From JAAXHF01 sp963665955 (lineage in GTDB: Bacteria; Desulfobacterota; Binatia; Bin18): a stretch of DNA of 64,000 bases. The stretch lies in contig OZ246887.1 of the NCBI GenBank assembly GCA_965231765.1, positions 1,116,001-1,180,000 of the forward strand. The letters run 5' to 3'. The notes under the pieces were generated by a model. The model saw only the letters and a program-made list of their open reading frames with translations, was not told the origin of the DNA and searched no databases. Shown here in pieces: positions 53,164 through 62,197 of this stretch. The position numbers and the translations under genes were made by a program. Numbering within the stretch: the first letter of the stretch is position 1; every line of letters begins with the position of its first letter.

Positions 53164-55602
53164 TTAGTCTGCCAGTTGGGGCGCTTCGTTTATTCTTGGA
53201 GCGGCTTGCTGCTCCTCAGCAAATTCAGGCTCGCCACCGGCAAACTTCGGTTTAAAGACGGCAATCATGGCTGGTACCATGGTGAGTGCCGACAACCAGT
53301 GGGTCACGAGCAGAATCGCCAGCAGGAGTGCCATCTCAGCTGAAAAGCGTAGACTCGACAGGAAGTACCATGGGATCACCCCCGCGATCATCGTCGTTGC
53401 GGTAAACGTCACTGCCATACCCGTGGTCGAAATTGTCCGTTTGATCCCGGCGATTCTGTTCCCACCAGCCCGAGGAATTTCGCGCCGGCAGCGGTCCACA
53501 ACGTACAGGATGTAATCCACCCCAATACCCATCCCCACCGCAGTCACTGGCAGGGAGTTAATATTAATCCCGATGCCCATAAATGACACATACATATAAC
53601 TGGCCACACCCGCTGCAACCAGCGCAGCCATAACCATATTGGCCGCCACGAACGAGCCGTAACTGAGGAAAACCAAGGTATAGACTGTCAGAATAACGAG
53701 CAGTGCAGCCTGCTTTTCTGAACGATCGATTTCCTCATTTAAGGCGGCGGTCGTCCCGATGAACCCACCAGCCAGTCGCATGTGGACGCCTTCGATCGGG
53801 TGTTCAGCAATAAACTTCTTGGCCCGGCCAATGGCTTCTCGTACAGTGTCGCCCTTAACGTCTTTGTAGAACACCACGAACTGCCCATTTTTGTACACAA
53901 GATCAGTATATTCTAGGATCACGCCTGAAATTGGGGCTGAGGCTTCATACACAAAGATCAGGTTTCCCGTCATTGCGAGATTAGGCGGAATGACCTGCCA
54001 GCGTGGATCATTATAGTGGTACAGTCGATTCAGCCCACGGGCTAAGGTATACAGTTCACGAGAATCTCCCGCTTCGTCTTGCTGCAACATATATCGACGC
54101 ATATCCTCAATTGTGGCCAGGACATAGGGCTCTTTGAGAATATGCTCGCGCTCGCCCTCCATGTAAATGACAAGCTGGTTGGCACCAGCAAACCGTTCGT
54201 TAATGGTCCGAGCTGAGACATTGTAGTGGGCATTCTGCCACAACAGCGGAGAACCCGCTTCTTGCTCACCAATCGGGACACTAATGGCTGTCCGGACACC
54301 AAAAATAATAGTCACCGTAGCGACACCGAGAATAACCCACCGGCTGATGGGCCCGGTGGCCACCTGGCCGACTTTTTCCAAGGCGACTTCCATCCAGTGT
54401 GGAATAAAATGTTGTGTCTGTTTAGGTGTGGGGAAGTACGAGAGCAAGATCGGCATGACATGGGTGATACAGAAAATATTCGCAAATGCCCAAAAACTGC
54501 CGTAGTAGGCCAGTTTCTCAATCAGTGGAATGGTTGCGACAGACAAGACGAGGATGCCACCAGCATCACTAATGACACCCGTGACGCCAGGCAAAAAGAG
54601 GTCTTCAAGACACGTATAGGCAGACTTCTCTTGATCTTGGGTCTCTTGCAACTCCTCAAAATAGCGCTCAATCATCTGCACCGCATGGCTGACGGAACGG
54701 GCGGTAATCAGCAGCGGAATGACTAAAATCAGCGGGTCAAGATTAAAACCCCACCAGCCAACCCACCCCAAGCCCCAGATAGTTTGAATCGACGCGCCAA
54801 TAAGTGGGACCAGAACCCCATACATACGCCGGAAGTAGATAATCAGGGCAACCAGGACACACAGACCGGTGAATGAAAAAATCATGAACAGCTCGCCAGT
54901 GAAGTACCACACCCAGCCTTTCAAAGCAGGCTCACCAGCGACGTACAGGAACGTATTGCCGTCGTCCTCGACTTCCTCGCGGATGTCGGTAATGGCTTTC
55001 TGAATTTCTCGGTAATCTAAGCGATCTTCGTTAAAACCGGCAAACACAAGAGCAGCTTTACCATCTTCCGAGACATATTTGTTCATAACGATATCGTTAT
55101 TGAACATCTCGTACTTCATGGTTTCGAGCTCTTTTGGATCGGTCGGTATATCGACTGGGAGTACCGGATAGGAGCGCACCATGCCACCCGGCAGAGTGCG
55201 GATATTCCGAATCTTCACATGTGCAATAGAGGCGACTTGGTTGTGGTCAACACCTTCAATTTGATCGAGCTGGTCTGTGATGTAGCGGACCTTCTCAAGC
55301 GTTTCAGTGTTGAAGATATCGCCTTCTTTGACTTGCAAGACGGCCGTGACAATATTTGCCCCGCCAAAAATTTCACGATGCTCATTGTACGCTTGGATAT
55401 AGTCATGCCCCTGCGGCAGCAAGTCAGCAAACTGGCTATACATCTCGACTTTTCTGGCCTGGTAGAGCCAGAAACCAGTAACAATGGCTAACAGAACAAG
55501 ATAGGCGACTCTATGCTTCCATAAGAACGCGACATACGATTCAACAATACGATCAGCGGTCGCCTTCTTTGCATTCTGTTCATTTGGAGCTGCATCGGAC
55601 AT
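53164..55602 (-). CDS. RND/MMPL family transporter of the DUF1302/DUF1329 cluster
   Basis: An 812-aa inner-membrane protein. An N-terminal helix (HRVAYLVLLAIVTGFWLYQA) is followed by a periplasmic domain, a block of five helices, a second periplasmic domain and a final block of helices. The last half contains GMGIGVDYILYVVDRCRREI, the G-x-x-D-Y motif of the family. AGGAGGTAATCT precedes the ATG. The gene lies 96 bases after the YCF48-like gene and 141 bases before DUF1302. It is the likely energy-coupled component of the envelope system. It is diverged from the MMPL protein at 9535-12039. Confidence 0.93.
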   Translation of the reverse strand: MSDAAPNEQNAKKATADRIVESYVAFLWKHRVAYLVLLAIVTGFWLYQARKVEMYSQFADLLPQGHDYIQAYNEHREIFGGANIVTAVLQVKEGDIFNTETLEKVRYITDQLDQIEGVDHNQVASIAHVKIRNIRTLPGGMVRSYPVLPVDIPTDPKELETMKYEMFNNDIVMNKYVSEDGKAALVFAGFNEDRLDYREIQKAITDIREEVEDDGNTFLYVAGEPALKGWVWYFTGELFMIFSFTGLCVLVALIIYFRRMYGVLVPLIGASIQTIWGLGWVGWWGFNLDPLILVIPLLITARSVSHAVQMIERYFEELQETQDQEKSAYTCLEDLFLPGVTGVISDAGGILVLSVATIPLIEKLAYYGSFWAFANIFCITHVMPILLSYFPTPKQTQHFIPHWMEVALEKVGQVATGPISRWVILGVATVTIIFGVRTAISVPIGEQEAGSPLLWQNAHYNVSARTINERFAGANQLVIYMEGEREHILKEPYVLATIEDMRRYMLQQDEAGDSRELYTLARGLNRLYHYNDPRWQVIPPNLAMTGNLIFVYEASAPISGVILEYTDLVYKNGQFVVFYKDVKGDTVREAIGRAKKFIAEHPIEGVHMRLAGGFIGTTAALNEEIDRSEKQAALLVILTVYTLVFLSYGSFVAANMVMAALVAAGVASYMYVSFMGIGININSLPVTAVGMGIGVDYILYVVDRCRREIPRAGGNRIAGIKRTISTTGMAVTFTATTMIAGVIPWYFLSSLRFSAEMALLLAILLVTHWLSALTMVPAMIAVFKPKFAGGEPEFAEEQQAAPRINEAPQLAD

Positions 55603-55698
55603 AGATTACCTCCTCAGGGCACTGGCAAGGCTGAGAGTAAGAAACACACCTCGGGACGGCAAACAGCAAACACACTCTCGGGCACGCACTTGGAAAAG

Positions 55699-56883
55699 CT
55701 AGCTCTGAGAGATTTGAGCCAAACGCTCACTGTCTGTTCGCTTCCACTCTTTTCCCCCATCTGTGGTGACAAGAATCGTTCCTTTTCCCCCGCAGGCCAG
55801 GCCAAAGCCGCCATCTCCGCTGATACTGGCATCACGAATCCAGGTCAGCACTTGGGTGCGGACGTCTTGGAGGAGTTGCCAGTTGCCATTCTCCTTCCGC
55901 GCCAGGGTGCCCAGAATACCAGTCGCAAGGTCGCCCTGCCCATCTTTGGCTGGCAGCACCGACAGCAGCGTATTAAAACTCCCGCTTAAAATGCGAGTCC
56001 ACGTCTCACCGGCATCTGCGGTGTGCAACAATATTCCGCTTTCGCCAGTCACATAGCCTTCAGTCGGGCTCCGAAAGGCGACATCGATCAGGAATAAGTC
56101 TTCGAGATACAGCCGGGGCACGCGCTGCTCAATCGCATCCTCTTCGCTCAGCTCAGGGCGCGTATATTGGGGCAGGTTCAGCACATTCTTTTGTTCCTGC
56201 CAAGTTTTCCCAGCATCGACCGTGCGCAGGATTGAACCAAATTCGCCAGCTGCCCAGCCTTCCGTATCGCTGGCAAACGACACCCCATTCAGGGTCACAT
56301 CCCGCCCAAGCGACTGGTTCTCCCACGTCTCACCACCATCCGCCGAATGGATAACGGCTCCCACCGGTCCGACTGCCCAGATATGATTTGGACTCGCTCC
56401 GCGACTCACGGCAAAAATGTGGGGTTGAGCAGCCTGCCAATCTTCGAGCGGCAGCTCCAGCGGAATCTGTTTCCAACTCTTCCCGCCATCGTTCGTCTTG
56501 AGGATCAATCCATCCTGACCAATAGCCACGCCATTTTCAGCATCAGCAAAATCAACATCATAGATGGCCCTTTCGACACCACTCGGCAGTTGCGTAAAGT
56601 TCTGCCCCTTCTCAGTAATGTGAAGAATCAAGCCTCGATTACCAACCGCCCAGGCATTATTCTCGTCAAGGACAAACACTCCATAATAATCTTCGCGGTC
56701 AGGAAACGTCAGCCCTTTGGATTTTCCGAAACTGTTCAGGTGTTCGAGGACCTCCTCATCGGCCGCCGTAAGACATCCAGATAAGCTCCCCAGGCTCAGC
56801 AGCGTCAAGCTCAGCAGTGCCAGGCTCAGCGGCGCCCGCAGGTTCAGCGACGCTCGAATAATCCGAAACAACGAATAGTGCAC
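55699..56883 (-). CDS. YCF48-like beta-propeller lipoprotein
   Basis: A 394-aa lipoprotein. The lipobox is LSGC (residues ~34-37), after a leucine-rich signal region built from short repeats (see 56780-56850). The mature protein has seven or so repeats of the YCF48/BNR-like type with the patterns N-N-A-W-A-V-G, T-x-x-G-x-x-W, for example VDAGKTWQEQ, DGGETWENQS and DGGKEWKRTD. YCF48/HCF136 proteins assist membrane-protein assembly. In DUF1302/DUF1329/MMPL clusters such a protein is a standard member. It starts with GTG, about 190 bases after the lipoprotein gene at 57074. Confidence 0.9.
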   Translation of the reverse strand: MHYSLFRIIRASLNLRAPLSLALLSLTLLSLGSLSGCLTAADEEVLEHLNSFGKSKGLTFPDREDYYGVFVLDENNAWAVGNRGLILHITEKGQNFTQLPSGVERAIYDVDFADAENGVAIGQDGLILKTNDGGKSWKQIPLELPLEDWQAAQPHIFAVSRGASPNHIWAVGPVGAVIHSADGGETWENQSLGRDVTLNGVSFASDTEGWAAGEFGSILRTVDAGKTWQEQKNVLNLPQYTRPELSEEDAIEQRVPRLYLEDLFLIDVAFRSPTEGYVTGESGILLHTADAGETWTRILSGSFNTLLSVLPAKDGQGDLATGILGTLARKENGNWQLLQDVRTQVLTWIRDASISGDGGFGLACGGKGTILVTTDGGKEWKRTDSERLAQISQS

Positions 56884-57073
56884 GTAGTATCCTCTCGGTC
56901 TCTCTTGTTCTATACGGAATTAACAATACAAAAGTCAGATTTGGATGGCATCTCTTTGGGAATCCCTCTTGCCTTCCTTGTGGGTGTGCGGGACTGCCGT
57001 ACTACGGGCTGTTCCACTGGCTGTCAATAGACCCCCCTAGCTCTTTAAGTAGCTTCCAGAACAAGCTTTTTAT

Positions 57074-57535
57074 TTATTTTTGACCAGAGGATGATTCGAT
57101 TGTGTAACGGATGGCTAAACCGATCAGCTGATACTCGTATGCTGCCCGGCTGGTATAATCTCGATCAGTGCTAAACCCCGCGTGCTGAATAGAGATCTCG
57201 TCTTCAAATTCGCCCGTCTTCAACTGCTGGACAACGAGCGCTTGGGCTCCGATTGCACACGCTTCGCCACGCAGCATTTCGTTCATATCTTTCTTCTTGG
57301 TTTTTGCATTCCCATAGGTTTTGATTCGGGCAATGACCTCATGTGGCTCGGCCGGGCGGTCAGACAGAATCGGCAGACGGCAGTTCCGGGGGGAAAATTT
57401 TACTGGGAGAGTCCCTACTTGCTCGGTCAACACTAAAGGTCGGGTCGGTTTATTCGGACAGCCTGGCAGAAAGAATACCAGCCCCAAAGGCAACCAAGCC
57501 CAGTGTACAATGTTTCTCTTGCCCGTTTTGCTCAT
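57074..57535 (-). CDS. Small lipoprotein of unknown function
   Basis: A 153-aa protein with a lipoprotein signal: hydrophobic WLPLGLVFFLPG followed by Cys in LPGC near residue 26. The mature part contains DRPAEPHEVIARIKTYGNAK and EACAIGAQALVVQQLKTGEF, a beta-alpha pattern seen in small outer-membrane lipoproteins of unknown role (some carry a DUF4156/SLP-like name). I cannot assign a family firmly. It is transcribed in the same direction as the YCF48-like gene and could be the first gene of the envelope cluster. Its upstream neighbour on the plus strand is the methyltransferase, 322 bases away. Confidence 0.8.
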   Translation of the reverse strand: MSKTGKRNIVHWAWLPLGLVFFLPGCPNKPTRPLVLTEQVGTLPVKFSPRNCRLPILSDRPAEPHEVIARIKTYGNAKTKKKDMNEMLRGEACAIGAQALVVQQLKTGEFEDEISIQHAGFSTDRDYTSRAAYEYQLIGLAIRYTIESSSGQK

Positions 57536-57857
57536 GGTATTGCCTGCATAACAGCAGTAGCACTAGAGAGTGCCCCTCAGCCTAGCGGTTTCTTCCACTC
57601 GTTAAAAGCCTGTCAGGGTTTCACCTGCCCCTAAATGGTAAGACTCCGACCTCCCCCCTTTGGGACAGAAAAGGGAGGACCAGACGCACCGTGCGTTTTG
57701 CAACACTATCAAGCTCGCCCTGCTGACCAAACTCCGGCAGAGTCTACCAGACTCAGCATTGTTCTTCGCATCCAAACCGGCTATGAGTAATCAAAAATCT
57801 CCATAAGAAAAAATCTATTCCCAGCTACGTGTAGCATGACACCAAGGAGGAAGCACG
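57536..57857. other. 322-base divergent intergenic region
   Basis: Lies between the lipoprotein start (minus) and the methyltransferase start (plus). It holds an imperfect inverted repeat CCTCCC(57650-57655)/GGGAGG(57673-57678) extended by TTT/AAA with a bulge. I see no RNA gene, frame with family similarity or convincing promoter. The methyltransferase ribosome site AAGGAGG lies at its right end. Confidence 0.5.
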
Positions 57858-59021
57858 ATGGCAACCCAACTCCAACACGACCTACTGCCACAGGCAAGCC
57901 ACGATGAACTGGCTCGACAAAACTTCGTGCAAAGCTTGAAACTGCACTTGGCGACAAAAGTCTCACCAGGCAATAAGGTTGTCTATGAGCAGCGGGCGAA
58001 ACCACGCTTTGAAAAAGAAACCCGGCGCTCGCCCAAAGACCGCCATGAAGTTCGTCGCGTCATGCGAGATGAACCGTATTATCAGACCTGGAGCGCACTC
58101 CAGCGGACAAGTCAGGAAATGATGTGGGAGTCGGTCAGCTCCAGCGTTGCTCGCCAGTTACCGGACATTATCGCCCGCACCAGCCAAAACGGGACTAAAC
58201 CAGGCTCCCGACTCGGTACCTTAGCATTAAATCCTGATCTCCCCATCCCAGCCTATCACACGGCGGTTGATATTCATTGCCAGCCCGGTGGCTATCACAC
58301 CGAGTTGGGTCAGGACGATGTTGCAGCTGGGGCAATCTACGATCGAGCCGTGTACATCTATAGCATGAGTCGCCTCGGAGCGCTGAATGACGAAATGGGC
58401 CAGTCAGTTGCGGTATATATGCAGCACCAGTATCCGGATTTCCAGCCTCAAAGGATTCTTGACATGGGCTGCACAGTCGGTCAGAGCACGCTGCCCTACG
58501 TCGATACGTATCCAGACGCCGAAATTTCAGCCATTGACGTTGGAGCACCCGTACTACGCTATGCCCATGCTCGGGCCGAAGCGCTTGGCAAACGCGTGCA
58601 TTTCTCCCAGCAAAATGCTGAGCAGACCAATTTTTCTGACGGGTCGTTTGATCTGATTGTATCGCATATCCTGCTGCATGAAACGTCGAGCAAGGCACTC
58701 CGCAATATCCTCAAGGAGAGCTACCGTCTGCTTGCCCCAGGTGGCCTGATGATCCACCAAGAGGTCCCCCAGTACCAGGGCATGGACCCGTACGATGCTT
58801 TCATTCTCGATTGGGACACTTATAACAACAACGAACCGTTCTGGGGTACGTTACGTGACTCAGACCTGAGTGCACTTGCTGTTCAAGCCGGTTTTACAAA
58901 AGAAAAAGTCATTGAGACGATGATTCCAAGCGCCATCCAGGTCAAAGCCCGCACCCAGCGCTTCCAGGGTGGCGACTTTGGTGGTGGTGGACAGTGGTTC
59001 ATTTTAGCGGCAACCAAATAG
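57858..59021 (+). CDS. Class I SAM-dependent methyltransferase with N-terminal extension
   Basis: A 387-aa protein. The methyltransferase domain is at residues ~190-330: motif I RILDMGCTVGQST near residue 199, the acidic residue in AIDVGAPVLRYAHA, HFSQQNAEQTNFSDGSFD (motif II), and YRLLAPGGLMIHQEVPQ (motif III). The ~190-residue N-terminal part (RHEVRRVMRDEPYYQTWSAL) belongs to a subgroup otherwise unassigned. AAGGAGGAAGC precedes the ATG. A 110-aa coiled-coil gene follows after ten bases, so they are probably cotranscribed. The substrate is unknown. Confidence 0.9.
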   Translation: MATQLQHDLLPQASHDELARQNFVQSLKLHLATKVSPGNKVVYEQRAKPRFEKETRRSPKDRHEVRRVMRDEPYYQTWSALQRTSQEMMWESVSSSVARQLPDIIARTSQNGTKPGSRLGTLALNPDLPIPAYHTAVDIHCQPGGYHTELGQDDVAAGAIYDRAVYIYSMSRLGALNDEMGQSVAVYMQHQYPDFQPQRILDMGCTVGQSTLPYVDTYPDAEISAIDVGAPVLRYAHARAEALGKRVHFSQQNAEQTNFSDGSFDLIVSHILLHETSSKALRNILKESYRLLAPGGLMIHQEVPQYQGMDPYDAFILDWDTYNNNEPFWGTLRDSDLSALAVQAGFTKEKVIETMIPSAIQVKARTQRFQGGDFGGGGQWFILAATK

Positions 59022-59031
59022 GATAATACTG

Positions 59032-59364
59032 ATGGCGCGGAAAGCAAAAGGCGAACGACCAGTCTTCTTTAATGACCCGCAGATTGATAAGCTCTTAGCC
59101 ATCGTCATGGCGCTGGCCGGAGAGGTGTCTGTGCTGCGGGAGCGGCTCGATACGGTCGAAAGGGTTGTTGAGGCGAAAGGGCTGCTGTCTCGACAAGACA
59201 TTGAAGCCTATACGGCGGATGATACAGCGGCGACTGAACGAGAACAGTGGCGAGCAGAATATCTTGCGCGTATTCTGCGGGTGATTCGCCAAGAGCAGGA
59301 TGCAGCTGCAAGTGGTGAAACACCGGAATCGTACGAACAGGCGGTGCGGACAGTCCGCTCATAA
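59032..59364 (+). CDS. Small coiled-coil protein of unknown function
   Basis: A 110-aa acidic/basic mixed protein without signal or membrane segment. Residues ~15-50 (IDKLLAIVMALAGEVSVLRE, then RLDTVERVVEAKG) form a likely coiled coil with heptad leucines and valines, followed by helical EREQWRAEYLARILRVIRQE. A conserved start pattern F-F-N-D-P-Q-I-D-K-L-L suggests a real family of unknown function. It follows the methyltransferase by ten bases, so coupling is likely. Confidence 0.78.
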   Translation: MARKAKGERPVFFNDPQIDKLLAIVMALAGEVSVLRERLDTVERVVEAKGLLSRQDIEAYTADDTAATEREQWRAEYLARILRVIRQEQDAAASGETPESYEQAVRTVRS

Positions 59365-59380
59365 GTGAGACAAGGCAAAA

Positions 59381-59408
59381 TCAAAGGTCAAAAGTCAAAA
59401 GTCAAAAA
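59381..59408 (+). repeat. Four-unit heptad repeat
   Basis: Tandem units TCAAAGG-TCAAAAG-TCAAAAG-TCAAAAA fill the spacer between the coiled-coil gene and the hyuA. They have the same 7-base period as the spacers at 24408, 26240, 34983 and 63379. Confidence 0.75.
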
Positions 59409-59526
59409 TAAGAAGACTACTTCTTTTCACGTTTGACGCCTCATTGATCCTGGACCCTGTTTACGTTTGGCTCATGGAATCCGCACAGATGCCCCCCAAA
59501 CTTCCGCACATAAGGAACCAGAATTC

Positions 59527-61578
59527 ATGTCTTTGACTCTCGGCGTTGATGTTGGTGGTACGTTTACAGATCTGCTGCTTTTTGACCAAGAAACGGGGCG
59601 CCAGGTCCGAGCCAAGACTCCCTCTACGCCAGCTGATCCGTCTGTTGGCGTGCTGGCTGGCATTGATAAGGTCTGCAATCTGGCAAACATCTCTCCGAGT
59701 GAAATCGCTCACATCATGCACGGCACAACCGTGGCGACGAATGCCGTCTTGGAAGGCAAAGGCGCGAAGGTTGGTTTGATCACGACTGAGGGGTTTAAGC
59801 AGATCTTGCATCTGGCTCGCTCGTGGACACCCGGCCCGCTGGCTGGCTGGATTATCATGGAGAAGCCCGATCCTCCGGCTGCGCTTGAACACACCCGAGA
59901 GGCCAAGGAGCGGATTGATACCCACGGGGATATTGTGACGCCGCTTGACGAAGATGCGATTCGAGACACGTTGCAAGATCTGGTCTCTCAAGGCATTGAG
60001 GCGCTGACCATCTCTTTGATTAACTCATATGCCAACCAGCTGCACGAAAAGCGTATTCGAAAAATTGCCCAGGAGATGTTTCCGGATCTACCAGTCACTG
60101 CTTCATCCGAAGTGTTGCCGGAGTTTCGGGAATATGAGCGTGCCCTCACCGCGGTCATGAACTCGTACGTCCGACCAAAAGTGGGACAGTATATGCAAAA
60201 TTTCGCCGCTCAGTTGGCTGAGCATGGGCTGAAAGCTGATGTGAATATTCTGCGCTCGGATGCTGGCCTCATGACGTTACGCATGGCCCAGGAACGGCCG
60301 GTGTATGCCGTTATGTCTGGTCCGGCGGGTGGTGTGGCTGGAGCGCTGTTCACTGCGACTGAAGCCGGCTTCCTGAATATTCTGACCTTAGATATGGGCG
60401 GCACCTCAACCGATGTCGCCTTGTGTCAGGACGGCAGCCAAACCATCGCTCGTGAGACGACGCTGGGCTATTTCCCGATCAAAGTCCCCTCCGTTGATGT
60501 ACGCAGTATCGGCGCTGGCGGTGGTTCAATTGCCCACGTTCCGGAGATTACGAATGCCCTACGCGTTGGTCCGCAAAGTGCCGGAGCAGATCCGGGTCCG
60601 GCGTGTTATGGCCGAGGCGGAACAGACCCAACAGTGACAGATGCGAATGTTGTGCTCGGTCATCTGCCGCCACGCTTACTTGGTGGTGAGATGGGACTGG
60701 ATGAAGAGGCAGCAAAAGCGGCGGTTGAAAGGGCGGGCCAGAAGCTCGGTTTAGATGTGTACCGGGCCGCGCAAGGGATCTTGGACATTGTGAATGAAAA
60801 TATGCACGGTGCGCTCCGTCTTGTCTCGGTCCAGCGTGGCTATGATCCCCGCAATTTTGCGCTGGTCGCTTTTGGAGGCGCTGGTCCTTTACACGCCAAT
60901 GCCGTGGCCAATCTGATCGGCTCGTTTCCCGTCATTATTCCGCCTGCCCCAGGTGTGCTGTGCGCAACCGGAGACGTGTGTTGTGACTACCGCGAAGAGT
61001 TTGCCCGCACAGTGTTACGAACCTTGGATAAGCTGCCGGCTGCTGAAGTGGAACAGATTCTCCAAAACCTTGGTGCCGAAGCTGCCGGCTGGCTGGAGCG
61101 CGAAGGCATTCCCCGTTCACAACAAGACATCTCTTATAACGCCGACATGCGTTACTTCCGCCAGGGCTATGAACTGCCAATCAGGATGACCTTAGATGAT
61201 TTACACACGCATGGGACTGAAGTCCTGGCAGACCGTTTTCATGCCTTGCATGAACAGCTGTATCGTTTTCGCCTCGACGCCGCTTGCGAGATTGTCAATT
61301 TACGTGCTGTCGCTCTCGGCAAGGGAGCAACGCTGACACTGACTGAGGCAGACCAGGATGGCCCGTCATCTTCCCATGCCCAGACCGACGAGCATCGGGT
61401 CTACTTTGACAGCGATTTTCTAACCACTCCGATCTATGATCGGGCCAAGCTGAGACCAGGTAACCGGCTGGCAGGCCCAGCCATCGTTACCGAGATGGAC
61501 TCGACGAGCGTCGTCTTACCAAATTTTGTGGCTGAGATCGATCGCTATACAAATATTTTGATCCGGCCGGAGACGTGA
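59527..61578 (+). CDS. hyuA: Hydantoinase/oxoprolinase family protein, HyuA-type subunit
   Basis: A complete 683-aa HyuA-type subunit, paired with a HyuB-type gene at 63430. It has LGVDVGGTFTDLLLFD (residues ~4-19), HGTTVATNAVLEGKGAKVG, MSGPAGGVAGAL, TLDMGGTSTDVAL and GAGGGSIAHV, then RVGPQSAGADPGPACYGRGG. These are the kinase-like ATP-binding blocks. The ATG at 59527 is preceded by AAGGAAC; an upstream TTG at 59467 would add 20 unrelated residues. Its last residues are IRPET. The duplicated 3' copy at 63301 implies that the ancestral end was IRPNQAKS, now replaced by inserted DNA. hyuA and hyuB are therefore separated by 1.85 kb instead of the usual few bases. Confidence 0.95.
   Translation: MSLTLGVDVGGTFTDLLLFDQETGRQVRAKTPSTPADPSVGVLAGIDKVCNLANISPSEIAHIMHGTTVATNAVLEGKGAKVGLITTEGFKQILHLARSWTPGPLAGWIIMEKPDPPAALEHTREAKERIDTHGDIVTPLDEDAIRDTLQDLVSQGIEALTISLINSYANQLHEKRIRKIAQEMFPDLPVTASSEVLPEFREYERALTAVMNSYVRPKVGQYMQNFAAQLAEHGLKADVNILRSDAGLMTLRMAQERPVYAVMSGPAGGVAGALFTATEAGFLNILTLDMGGTSTDVALCQDGSQTIARETTLGYFPIKVPSVDVRSIGAGGGSIAHVPEITNALRVGPQSAGADPGPACYGRGGTDPTVTDANVVLGHLPPRLLGGEMGLDEEAAKAAVERAGQKLGLDVYRAAQGILDIVNENMHGALRLVSVQRGYDPRNFALVAFGGAGPLHANAVANLIGSFPVIIPPAPGVLCATGDVCCDYREEFARTVLRTLDKLPAAEVEQILQNLGAEAAGWLEREGIPRSQQDISYNADMRYFRQGYELPIRMTLDDLHTHGTEVLADRFHALHEQLYRFRLDAACEIVNLRAVALGKGATLTLTEADQDGPSSSHAQTDEHRVYFDSDFLTTPIYDRAKLRPGNRLAGPAIVTEMDSTSVVLPNFVAEIDRYTNILIRPET
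61503..61568 (+). repeat. 66-bp direct repeat, left copy (hyuA 3' end)
   Basis: Bases 61503-61568, coding for T-S-V-V-L-P-N-F-V to I-R-P of HyuA, recur at 63301-63366 with a single A/G difference (Thr to Ala). The two copies are 1798 bases apart and bracket the nuclease insert. Confidence 0.95.
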
Positions 61579-61591
61579 CGAGAGGAAAACC

Positions 61592-62096
61592 ATGAATAAG
61601 CCTTTATACGCTATCGCGGTTATGTTGCTTATGTCTCTGGTATTTAGGGGAAACCTCGTGTATCCCTTCAGGCTATCAGGGTAAGGCGTCTCAGGCTAAA
61701 GGTGTTGTACGTCGGTTGTATGATGCTGATACGCTCCTGATTGCTGGAAAACGTGTGAGGCTGGCCGGGATAGACGCTCCGGAACGCAAGCAACGACGTA
61801 AAGATACAAACGGGAAGCCTTACCGTTGCGGTATAGTCGCTACGAAGGCTTTAAGACGCCTTATTAGATGGCTGCCTGTTACCTGTGAGATATCCGATAG
61901 GGACAGGCATAATCGTATGCTAGGGACGTGCTCTGATGCGAGCGGAACAAACCTGAATAGCTGGCTGGTGTCTGAAGGCTATGCGATGGCGTATAGACAA
62001 TACTCCCTACGGTATATGGTGCATGAAGTCCATGCGCGGTTAAGGAAAAATGGGATCTGGGCAAGGCTCTTTCAAGCCGCCTTGGCAATGGCGTAA
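61592..62096 (+). pseudogene. Frameshifted exported thermonuclease (SNase-like)
   Basis: The ATG at 61592 follows GAGAGGAAAACC and codes for a signal peptide (MNKPLYAIAVMLLMSLVF), but this frame stops at 61682. The +1 frame continues from about 61647 with GETSCIPSGYQGKASQAKGV and then the SNase domain: VVRRLYDADTLLIAGKRVRL, AGIDAPERKQ, YRCG, RHNRMLGTC and GIWARLF. All staphylococcal-nuclease catalytic equivalents (Arg in RVRL, Glu in DAPE, Arg in RHNR) are present. Loss of one G from the GGGG at 61647-61650 would join the frames. The TTG at 61716 could start a shorter form, but that would lose the first strand. Programmed shifting is less likely but possible. Confidence 0.65.
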
Positions 62097-62197
62097 GGAT
62101 AGCAGGAAAGGCCGGTAAACCGTCGGTAGTGACACCACAGTTTTGAGATAGATTCTAGCCCGAAAGCTGTACAATTCCACCCAGGAGACTCATACCA

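Noticed and set aside
61716..62096. SNase as an intact gene starting at TTG 61716
   Set aside because: The conserved first strand and a signal peptide lie upstream of this codon, and no ribosome site precedes it. A frameshifted longer gene explains the sequence better.
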